From Comamonadaceae bacterium (GTDB lineage: Bacteria > Pseudomonadota > Gammaproteobacteria > Burkholderiales > Burkholderiaceae_C): a stretch of DNA of 6,131 nt. Shown here piece after piece: positions 1 through 4,976 of the stretch. The translations under genes were made by a program, and so were the position numbers. Within the stretch, counting starts at the first letter, position 1. Every line of letters starts with the position of its first letter. The notes under the pieces were generated by a model that ran no database searches, had not been told where the DNA came from, and was given only the letters and a program-made list of their open reading frames with translations. The stretch covers positions 1-6,131 of the forward strand of contig CANGMW010000156.1 in assembly GCA_947454695.1 (NCBI GenBank), written 5' to 3'.

Positions 1-752
1 CCGACTATCTTCATACCCTGACCTTGCCACTGAAATTGCCATGTAGCCCATGTTGTCGCGGCAATCGCTGCAACCGGCCCGGCCTTGGCCAAAACATCTG
101 CCATTCGCGGCCCGATTCCCGACTTGATAAGCAAAGGTTTCAGTCCCTTGCGCACCCAGAACAAAAAGACTGTGGTCAGTAGCCCGACTATGAAAGTAAG
201 AAGATGGACATTGGGAACTTGGGCAATGAGCGAGCGCACTAACTCAACAAAGTTGTGTCCCTCCGCCTTTACACCCATGATGGTTTTAATCTGGCTTGCG
301 GCAATCAAAAGACCCGATGCTGATATGAAACCCGAGATGACCGGATGGCTCAAAAAGCTGGCAAGAAATCCCAGCCTTAAAACTCCCATCACCAGCAACA
401 TGGCACCAGACAAAAACGCCAAAGTGATCGCTACGCTCCAGTACGCATGGCTTCCAGGCACTGCATGTTCGCCAATGGCAGCGGCCGTCATCAACGACAC
501 CACAGCCACTGGCCCCACAGCCAACACGCGGCTGGTACCAAATATTGCGTACAGAATCAACGGCGCCACGCTGGCGTACAAGCCCACCTCGGGGGGCAAG
601 CCTGCAAGCAGTGCATAAGCCAGACTCTGAGGAATCAACATGATGGTGACGATTAGTGCAGCCACCAGATCACTTACCAGCGTGTCACGGTCATACCTGC
701 GCCCCCAATCCAGCACGGGCAATGACGGCAGGTAGTTTTTAAGTCCGGCCAT
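1..752 (-). CDS. SulP-family inorganic anion transporter, N-terminal 250 residues (C-terminus beyond window)
   Basis: Inner-membrane permease of the SulP/SLC26 family, whose members carry sulfate, bicarbonate or other oxyanions. The protein starts MAGLKNYLPSLPVLDW and has a hydrophobic helix from about residue 28. This leads into the family hallmark IPQSLAYALLAGLPP (40-54), then GLYASVAPLILYAIFGTSR (57-75) and the GP pair at 80-81. The last two match the SulP signature except that Val56 stands where Tyr is usual. Several further hydrophobic segments follow. The reading frame is open to the left edge, so the rest of the membrane domain and any STAS domain cannot be judged. The start is supported by TAAGGA about 7 nt upstream, which contains the stop codon of the preceding SQR fusion gene (8-bp gap), so the two are probably translationally coupled. 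As last visible gene of a sulfide-oxidation operon it may move sulfate, sulfite or thiosulfate; substrate and direction are inference. Confidence 0.93.
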   Translation of the reverse strand, partial: MAGLKNYLPSLPVLDWGRRYDRDTLVSDLVAALIVTIMLIPQSLAYALLAGLPPEVGLYASVAPLILYAIFGTSRVLAVGPVAVVSLMTAAAIGEHAVPGSHAYWSVAITLAFLSGAMLLVMGVLRLGFLASFLSHPVISGFISASGLLIAASQIKTIMGVKAEGHNFVELVRSLIAQVPNVHLLTFIVGLLTTVFLFWVRKGLKPLLIKSGIGPRMADVLAKAGPVAAIAATTWATWQFQWQGQGMKIV

Positions 753-760
753 GCTTTTCC

Positions 761-2428
761 TTATCCCACCATCTCTGGTTTGGCCAGCCACTCACGACCC
801 TTGAGCATGGCATCCCAATACAAGGGCGGCAGAATGCGCTCTTTCAGGTACCAGGCCAGTGCCGACGGCTTGGTGCCATCGATCAGCCATTTCGGAAAGC
901 TGGGTGCAACTTTGCCGCCATAGGTAAATTCGGCCAGGACAATCTTGCCGCGTTCCACCGTGAGCGGACACGAACCGTAACCGTCGTATTTGGCGTCGCC
1001 CTGTGCTTGCCCACGCGTGGCCAGCACGTTGTGCGCAACAACCGGTGCCTGCTTGCGTGCTGCGGCAGCGGTCTTTGCGTTGGTGGTGTTTGTCGCATCG
1101 CCCAGCGCAAATACGTTTGCGTGCACTTTGTGGCGCAGCGTTGCAGGGTCTACATCAACCCAACCTGCCGCATCGGCCAGCGGGCTGACACGGATAAAGT
1201 CTGGCGCTTTTTGGGGTGGCACCACATGAATCATGTCAAAACTTTGCGTGACCACTTCCTTGCTTCCGTCGGGCTTGGCCTGACTGAAGGTTGCCAGCTT
1301 ATTGACGCCGTCAATCGCGGTAAGTGTGCGGCCGAAGTTGAGCTGAATGCCATAGGCCTTCACGTATTCCATCAGCGCGGGTACGTAGTCAGCGACCCCG
1401 AAGAGCACAGCTCCAGCATTGCAGAACTGAATGTCGACGTCCTTGAGAACCCCTTGGCGCTTCCAATGGTCGGCCGACAGATACATGGCCTTTTGAGGCG
1501 CCCCCGCGCACTTAATCGGCATGGGCGGCTGCGTAAAAACCGCCTTGCCGCCGCGCATTTGTTGAACCAGCTTCCATGTGTAAGGCGCCAGGTCGTAACG
1601 GTAGTTGGAAGTAACACCGTTGCGCCCAAGAGTGTCAGACAAACCTTCAATTCCATTCCAATCGAGCTTCAGACCCGGGCATACGACCAACTGCTTGTAG
1701 CTCACCACACGGCAGCCATCCAGAATAACGGCATTGCGCTCTGGCTCAAATGCGGCCACAGCAGCCTTGATCCAGTGCACGCCCTGCGGTAGCACAGCGC
1801 CCATGGTGCGGGCGGTAAATGCAGCGTCAAACACCCCGGCGCCCACCATGGTCCAACCCGGTTGGTAGTAGTGAATGTCTGCCGGGTCGATGATGGCGAT
1901 GTCCAGACCTGGGCTGCGAGACAACAGACTGGAAGCCACGGCGATACCCGCAGCGCCCGCCCCCACAATAACAATTTCGTGCGTTGAGTCGGCAACTTCC
2001 ACTGGCGTCTTGCCGCCATTGATGATGCGACGCACCAGGCCTTTCAGGTCATAACCGGCTTTGGCTGCGGCCTCGATCAGCGCGGGCAATGGAGACTTGC
2101 CGGCATTCGCCAGTGCCCACATGGTGGTTGAGCGCATGCCGGTGCGGCAATAAGCCAGCACGGGTTTGGGCAACTCATCCATCAAGCGTCCAAATGCAGC
2201 ACCCTGCTCGTCCGTCACCTTGCCGGACTCAGCCGGTAGGTATTTGATTTGAAGTCCTGCATTGAGAGCCGCAGCTTCGATCTCTTTGAAGCCTGGCTGA
2301 TCGGCACCCTCTCCGTCAGGCCGATTGCAGATGACGGACTTGAATCCGGCTTGCGCAATGGCCGCTATATCTGCCGAAACAATTTGCGGTGACACGGCGA
2401 TGCCGGGTGCTAAATTTTTGATTTCCAT
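761..2428 (-). CDS. DUF442 (rhodanese/PTP-like) - sulfide:quinone oxidoreductase fusion protein
   Basis: A 555-residue two-domain enzyme. Residues 1-110 are a DUF442 (TIGR01244-type) domain with the family motif CNRPDGE (34-40) and the phosphatase/rhodanese-like loop CRTGMRS (94-100, catalytic Cys94). After a linker, residues 150-555 form an FAD flavoprotein: the dinucleotide-binding motif is GAGAAG (156-161), YYQPGWTMVGAG spans 187-198, and the second flavin motif FALGDATN spans 440-447. The SQR part resembles the human SQOR type: IKCAGAPQK carries Cys307 and YGSCPL carries Cys487, matching the two catalytic cysteines of that enzyme. A hydrophobic/basic C-terminal helix around 523-549 fits membrane attachment. 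SQR oxidises sulfide to persulfide and reduces quinone; the DUF442 part probably passes sulfane sulfur to a thiol acceptor (inference). The start is fixed by AAAGGAG about 6 nt upstream. Automated annotation often calls such fusions tyrosine phosphatase/oxidoreductase; the operon argues for sulfur chemistry. Confidence 0.95.
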   Translation of the reverse strand: MEIKNLAPGIAVSPQIVSADIAAIAQAGFKSVICNRPDGEGADQPGFKEIEAAALNAGLQIKYLPAESGKVTDEQGAAFGRLMDELPKPVLAYCRTGMRSTTMWALANAGKSPLPALIEAAAKAGYDLKGLVRRIINGGKTPVEVADSTHEIVIVGAGAAGIAVASSLLSRSPGLDIAIIDPADIHYYQPGWTMVGAGVFDAAFTARTMGAVLPQGVHWIKAAVAAFEPERNAVILDGCRVVSYKQLVVCPGLKLDWNGIEGLSDTLGRNGVTSNYRYDLAPYTWKLVQQMRGGKAVFTQPPMPIKCAGAPQKAMYLSADHWKRQGVLKDVDIQFCNAGAVLFGVADYVPALMEYVKAYGIQLNFGRTLTAIDGVNKLATFSQAKPDGSKEVVTQSFDMIHVVPPQKAPDFIRVSPLADAAGWVDVDPATLRHKVHANVFALGDATNTTNAKTAAAARKQAPVVAHNVLATRGQAQGDAKYDGYGSCPLTVERGKIVLAEFTYGGKVAPSFPKWLIDGTKPSALAWYLKERILPPLYWDAMLKGREWLAKPEMVG

Positions 2429-2451
2429 TTTTGTCTCCTTTGTTAAATTTT

Positions 2452-2895
2452 TTAGGTCGCATTGCGCAGTGCAAGCGGCTTGTGAATGAACCGGTCTGCC
2501 ATCTCAAAAGCAACCATGCCAGCAAGCATGGCCACCACAAACGCCACCGCCTTGGGTTGGCCCGCCGCCATCGACACCAGACCCGGGCCGGGACAGAACC
2601 CGGCAATGCCCCAGCCGACACCGAACAATGCTGAGCCGATCAATAAGCGCCTGTCAATCTGGCTGGAAGTTGGCAAGTGCAATGCGCCACCGAGAAAGCT
2701 TTGGGTACGCCTTTTTGCCAGGGCGAAGGCAAAGAAGCCAACCGCTATGGCACCACCCATGACAAAGGCCAGCGATGGGTCCCACATGCCGGACAGGTCT
2801 AAGAAACCAATGACTTTGCCGGGGTCTGTCATACCCGAGAGCAACAGGCCCAAGCCAAACAACAGCCCCACCAGAAATTCACTTAAACGGTTCAT
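2452..2895 (-). CDS. YeeE/YedE family half-size membrane protein (PmpB/DUF6691-like), second of a pair
   Basis: A 147-residue integral membrane protein of the YeeE/YedE sulfur-transport family, probably pairing with the neighbouring gene product to form one transporter. It begins MNRLSEFLVGLLFGLGLLLS and has GMTDPGKVIGFLD (21-33), typical of this half. Hydrophobic stretches lie around 4-20, 42-60, 84-100 and 115-134. The conserved cysteine sits in GWGIAGFCPGPG (Cys101); in the full-length thiosulfate transporter TsuA (YeeE), cysteines on the conduction path are thought to relay thiosulfate. An upstream in-frame ATG at 2928 would add 11 residues. The start at 2895 is preferred because a strong TAAGGAG lies just before it and the protein then begins as its relatives do. 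The gap to the preceding yeeE-like gene is 10 bp, and the stop lies 23 bp before the SQR fusion start. Family is firm; the exact sulfur species carried is not visible. Confidence 0.92.
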   Translation of the reverse strand: MNRLSEFLVGLLFGLGLLLSGMTDPGKVIGFLDLSGMWDPSLAFVMGGAIAVGFFAFALAKRRTQSFLGGALHLPTSSQIDRRLLIGSALFGVGWGIAGFCPGPGLVSMAAGQPKAVAFVVAMLAGMVAFEMADRFIHKPLALRNAT

Positions 2896-2901
2896 AGCAG
2901 A

Positions 2902-2908
2902 CTCCTTA
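2902..2908 (-). promoter_or_regulatory. Shine-Dalgarno TAAGGAG overlapping the upstream stop codon
   Basis: Read on the minus strand this is TAAGGAG, 6 nt before the ATG at 2895. Its TAA is the stop codon of the upstream YeeE/YedE gene (ends 2906), so terminating ribosomes sit on the next ribosome-binding site. This decides the start of the downstream gene at 2895 rather than the in-frame ATG at 2928. A similar TAAGGA arrangement occurs at the SQR-SulP junction near 758-763. Confidence 0.8.
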
Positions 2909-3343
2909 AAACAGATGGCGCAACACAAACACTGTCAAAAAGCCGAACGCCATGAAAGTGATGGTGGCCAAAAGCGAGCGTGGTGACATCCGCGACAAAC
3001 CGCACACGCCATGGCCACTGGTGCAGCCCGAGCCGTAACGCGTGCCTAGCCCCACCAGCAACCCAGCAACGATTACTGACACATATCCCGCATCAATGCG
3101 CGGAGCATGAACCATGTCGGGCGGCATGAGCATGCGAAAAATCAAAGGCGATACCGCCATGCCCAGTAAAAATGCAATGCGCCATCCAGCATCGCCCTTT
3201 TTGGGCACCAGAAGGCCTCCAACGATGCCGCTAATGCCGAGCACCCGTCCGTTAACGAGGATGAACATTGCAGCAGACACACCGAGCAGCAATCCGCCGC
3301 TCAATGAAAGCCAGGGAGTAAAGTGATTCCAATCAATAGTCAT
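2906..3343 (-). CDS. YeeE/YedE family half-size membrane protein (PmpA-like), first of a pair
   Basis: A 145-residue hydrophobic protein, the other half of a split YeeE/YedE sulfur transporter. It has membrane segments around 11-30, 35-46, 55-72, 86-100 and 123-142. Its hallmark is RYGSGCTSGHGVCGLSR (102-118), with Cys107 and Cys114; this GCTSGHG..G.SR signature defines the YeeE/YedE family, in which TsuA/YeeE imports thiosulfate. The N-terminal part has the glycine-rich GISGIVGG (36-43), also typical. It starts 3 bp after the ArsR gene stop with only a poor ribosome-binding site (GAG-type), so translation probably depends on coupling to the regulator gene. Paired half-size YeeE/YedE genes next to a BigR-type regulator are a known arrangement of the Xylella/Agrobacterium BigR loci. 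Substrate (thiosulfate or another sulfane-sulfur compound) and heterodimer formation are inference. Confidence 0.93.
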   Translation of the reverse strand: MTIDWNHFTPWLSLSGGLLLGVSAAMFILVNGRVLGISGIVGGLLVPKKGDAGWRIAFLLGMAVSPLIFRMLMPPDMVHAPRIDAGYVSVIVAGLLVGLGTRYGSGCTSGHGVCGLSRMSPRSLLATITFMAFGFLTVFVLRHLF

Positions 3344-3346
3344 AGC

Positions 3347-3667
3347 TCAGCTCTTTTCAGGCCCGCAGAAGTTTTGGTACAGCACCTGCATCACGGCGAG
3401 AGCCTGCGGACTGCACATTTGGTAGTAGATGTTTTTCCCGTCGCGCCGGGTACTGACCAACTCCTCATCGCGCAGCACAGTCAGTTGCTGGGACAAGGTC
3501 GGCTGAACGATACCCAGAATTTCTTCCAACTCTCCCACACGCTTTTCCCCTTGGCTCAGTTGGCACAAGAGCATCAGACGGTCCGGGTTGGAGAGCACTT
3601 TCATCAGGCGACAGGCCTTCGCCGCGCCGCTTTGCATTTCGGTTAGTTCAATTCCAGTTGTGTTCAT
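3347..3667 (-). CDS. bigR: ArsR-family repressor of the BigR/SqrR persulfide-sensing type
   Basis: A 106-residue winged-helix regulator, full length for the family. The core runs from KVLSNPDRLMLLCQL (23-37), through the helix-turn-helix VGELEEILGIVQPTLSQQL (44-62) with recognition helix around 55-68, to the wing STRRDGKNIYYQM (72-84). Cys35 lies in the helix where BigR and SqrR carry their first sensor cysteine, and Cys101 is near the C-terminus. The 66-residue spacing equals that of the sensor pairs in BigR (Cys42/Cys108) and SqrR (Cys41/Cys107). In those proteins a disulfide or polysulfide bridge releases DNA and derepresses sulfide-oxidation genes. Two further cysteines, Cys19 and Cys85, are present. 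The ATG has only a weak ribosome-binding site although the promoter is perfect consensus, which would limit regulator level. It is first gene of its operon, so it is probably autoregulated. The symbol is by resemblance; it could equally be named sqrR. Confidence 0.93.
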   Translation of the reverse strand: MNTTGIELTEMQSGAAKACRLMKVLSNPDRLMLLCQLSQGEKRVGELEEILGIVQPTLSQQLTVLRDEELVSTRRDGKNIYYQMCSPQALAVMQVLYQNFCGPEKS

Positions 3668-3697
3668 AGCACCATCTTTTTTAATTGCAACGATGAA

Positions 3698-3726
3698 ATT
3701 ATATTGACTTATAGTTTATCTGTCAA
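3698..3726 (-). promoter_or_regulatory. Perfect-consensus sigma70 promoter for the leftward (arsR-yeeE-SQR-sulP) operon
   Basis: On the minus strand, TTGACA (3726-3721) and TATAAT (3703-3698) are separated by exactly 17 bp. Both hexamers match consensus fully. Transcription would start near 3691, giving a leader of about 24 nt before the ArsR ATG at 3667. Such a strong promoter in front of an autorepressor gene implies tight repression in the absence of signal. Promoter use is predicted, not shown. Confidence 0.85.
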
Positions 3727-3728
3727 TA
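3702..3728. promoter_or_regulatory. Second overlapping dyad (site A) built from the two facing -35 elements
   Basis: TATTGAC (3702-3708) and GTCAATA (3722-3728) are 7-bp inverted arms centred on 3715, with an inner ATA/TAT pair (3711-3713, 3717-3719). The arms contain the -35 hexamers of the two divergent promoters, so part of the symmetry may only reflect promoter consensus. The length of 27 bp and the inner symmetric ATA/TAT would also suit a dimeric winged-helix repressor. It is an alternative or additional operator to 3711-3734. Confidence 0.45.
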
Positions 3729-3732
3729 AACT
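3704..3732 (+). promoter_or_regulatory. Predicted sigma70 promoter for the rightward (dioxygenase-ahpD-ccoG) operon
   Basis: TTGACT (3704-3709) and TAAACT (3727-3732) are 17 bp apart; the -35 matches 5 of 6 and the -10 matches 4 of 6 consensus bases. A start near 3739 would leave a leader of about 20 nt before the ATG at 3760, which has AAAGGA (3748-3753) 6 nt upstream. The promoter is interleaved with the leftward one, so the two should compete and share one operator. Confidence 0.6.
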
Positions 3733-3734
3733 AT
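3711..3734. promoter_or_regulatory. Inverted repeat, candidate operator for the ArsR-family repressor (site B)
   Basis: ATAGTTTAT (3711-3719) and ATAAACTAT (3726-3734) are perfect 9-bp inverted arms around a 6-bp spacer. The site covers the leftward promoter's spacer and -35, and the rightward promoter's spacer and -10. AT-rich palindromes overlapping promoter elements are described for BigR, and the only regulator gene here is adjacent. Assignment to this regulator is inference, and it overlaps a second dyad (3702-3728). Confidence 0.65.
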
Positions 3735-3759
3735 TAAAAACTTAATCAAAGGAAATGAC

Positions 3760-4623
3760 ATGACAACACCCCAAGTCCACGGAATTTTTGACCCTGCCAC
3801 ATGGACCGTTACGTATGTGGTTCACCAAGGCAAAGGCACTGAATGCGCCATCATTGACTCGGTGCTGGATTACGACCCAAAGTCTGGCCGTACCAAGACC
3901 ACCTCGGCCGACAAAGTAATTGACTACGTGCGCAGCAATCAACTCAAAGTCGAATGGATTCTGGAGACCCACGCACACGCCGATCACCTGACGGCCGCGC
4001 CCTACCTCAAGTCACAGCTAGGTGGCCGCACGGCTATCGGCGATCACATTACCGCCGTTCAAAAAGTTTTCAAGGGAATCTTCAACCTCGAGAAGACATT
4101 CAAGCTTGACGGCTCTCAGTTCGACCACCTTTTCAAACCGGGCGAGACCATCAGCGTGGGTGCCCTCAGCGGTCAAGCCCTTTATGTGCCTGGCCACACC
4201 CCGGCGTGTATGGCCTACAAGTTTGGTGACGCCGTGTTTGTAGGTGACACCCTATTCATGCCAGATGTGGGCACGGCGCGCTGCGACTTCCCCGGTGGAG
4301 ACGCCAAAACCCTTTATGCATCGACGCGTACCTTGCTGAACCTGGCACCCGAGACTCGGCTGTTCATGTGCCACGACTACCCGCCGGCAGGCCGCGATGT
4401 GAAGTTTGAAACCACGGTAGCAGAGCAGCGCGCGCACAACATTCACGTCCACGACGGCATCAGCGAAGAGGCCTTCATCGCCATGCGCACCAAGCGTGAT
4501 GCCACGCTGGAGATGCCGGTGCTGATTCTCCCCGCAGTACAAATCAACATCCGCGCCGGTGAACTCCCTCCCAAAGAGGACAACGGCATTGCTTACGCAA
4601 AAATTCCATTGAACGCACTATGA
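3760..4623 (+). CDS. ETHE1-like persulfide dioxygenase (metallo-beta-lactamase fold)
   Basis: A 287-residue protein of the metallo-beta-lactamase superfamily, of the ETHE1/Blh persulfide dioxygenase type. These enzymes use one non-haem iron to oxidise glutathione persulfide to sulfite and glutathione. Metal-site motifs are in order: THAHADHL (70-77), YVPGHTP (142-148, His146) and FVGDTLF (160-166, Asp163). By family precedent the iron ligands would be His71, His146 and Asp163. The downstream GTARCDFPGGD (171-181) matches the ETHE1 GxGRxDF region, here with Cys175, and MCHDYPP (204-210) follows the usual FxxHDY pattern. Residues 8-40 (FDPATWTVTYVV) are typical of the bacterial Blh group. Unlike Agrobacterium and Xylella Blh, it has no DUF442 domain; that domain is on the SQR across the divergent promoter. 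It is first gene of its operon, with AAAGGA 6 nt before the ATG. A generic hydrolase is a less likely reading. Confidence 0.93.
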   Translation: MTTPQVHGIFDPATWTVTYVVHQGKGTECAIIDSVLDYDPKSGRTKTTSADKVIDYVRSNQLKVEWILETHAHADHLTAAPYLKSQLGGRTAIGDHITAVQKVFKGIFNLEKTFKLDGSQFDHLFKPGETISVGALSGQALYVPGHTPACMAYKFGDAVFVGDTLFMPDVGTARCDFPGGDAKTLYASTRTLLNLAPETRLFMCHDYPPAGRDVKFETTVAEQRAHNIHVHDGISEEAFIAMRTKRDATLEMPVLILPAVQINIRAGELPPKEDNGIAYAKIPLNAL

Positions 4624-4967
4624 GTACTTTCGACCACCCCAAGCTCGTTCAGAACATCAACGAGAACCTGATGACCCTGCGCAAGGCGCAGCCCGATGCC
4701 ATGCAGGCCTTCGGTCAGCTGGCGCGTTCCGCTATGGGTGAGGGTGCTATCAGTACCAAGCACAAGGAACTAATGGCATTGGCCATCGGCATCACGCAAC
4801 ACTGCTCAGGCTGCATCGGTTTTCATGTCAAAGCGTTGCTGAAGCTGGGCTGCACCCGTCAGGAGCTGGAAGAAATGTTGTCGGTCTGCGTTTACATGGG
4901 CGGAGGCCCGGCCCTGATGTACAGCGCAGAAGCCCTCAAAGCCTGGGACACCATGGCTGCACCCTGA
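4620..4967 (+). CDS. AhpD-like/carboxymuconolactone decarboxylase family protein with CXXC
   Basis: A 115-residue small all-helical protein of the CMD/AhpD-like superfamily. The core is KHKELMALAIGITQHCSGC (47-65) followed by FHVKALLKLGC (68-78). It thus has Glu50, the redox pair Cys62-Ser-Gly-Cys65 and His69, in the E...CxxC...H arrangement of AhpD alkylhydroperoxidase proteins. YMGGGPALMY (92-101) is the usual second helix segment. Family members of this size typically form oligomers. The ATG overlaps the dioxygenase stop (ATGA at 4620-4623), so the two are translationally coupled and probably made together. The intact CXXC points to thiol-disulfide or persulfide chemistry rather than lactone decarboxylation. 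A role such as reducing persulfides, polysulfides or peroxides in partnership with the dioxygenase is inference. Cys78 and Cys90 are additional cysteines. Confidence 0.9.
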   Translation: MSTFDHPKLVQNINENLMTLRKAQPDAMQAFGQLARSAMGEGAISTKHKELMALAIGITQHCSGCIGFHVKALLKLGCTRQELEEMLSVCVYMGGGPALMYSAEALKAWDTMAAP

Positions 4968-4970
4968 AAG
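4966..4970 (+). promoter_or_regulatory. Weak Shine-Dalgarno for the GTG start of ccoG
   Basis: GAAAG begins inside the TGA stop of the AhpD-like gene and lies 6 nt before GTG at 4977. It is the only plausible ribosome-binding sequence for this start; its weakness suggests reinitiation by ribosomes finishing the upstream gene, whose frame ccoG shares. Confidence 0.45.
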
Positions 4971-4976
4971 TTCAAC

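Noticed and set aside
85..618. Plus-strand open frame of 177 codons at the left end
   Set aside because: The opposite strand reads a continuous SulP protein with family signatures across the whole interval, so this frame is a shadow.
1007..1792. Plus-strand open frame of 261 codons inside the SQR fusion gene
   Set aside because: Antisense to an enzyme whose conserved motifs are continuous through this stretch; no ribosome-binding site or recognisable domain.
761..2428. Reading the SQR fusion as a protein tyrosine phosphatase
   Set aside because: The CRTGMRS loop resembles the phosphatase loop, but DUF442 domains belong to sulfide-oxidation loci and this one is fused to SQR beside a persulfide dioxygenase, so sulfur transfer is the better reading.
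2896..2928. Upstream ATG extending the second YeeE/YedE protein by 11 residues
   Set aside because: The extension overlaps the preceding gene, its sequence (MCCAICFKESA) is unlike the family, and the strong TAAGGAG fits the start at 2895.
4624..4976. Possible separate promoter or terminator between the dioxygenase, AhpD-like gene and ccoG
   Set aside because: The genes overlap by 4 bp and are separated by 9 bp; I saw no stem-loop with a T-run and no convincing promoter hexamers.
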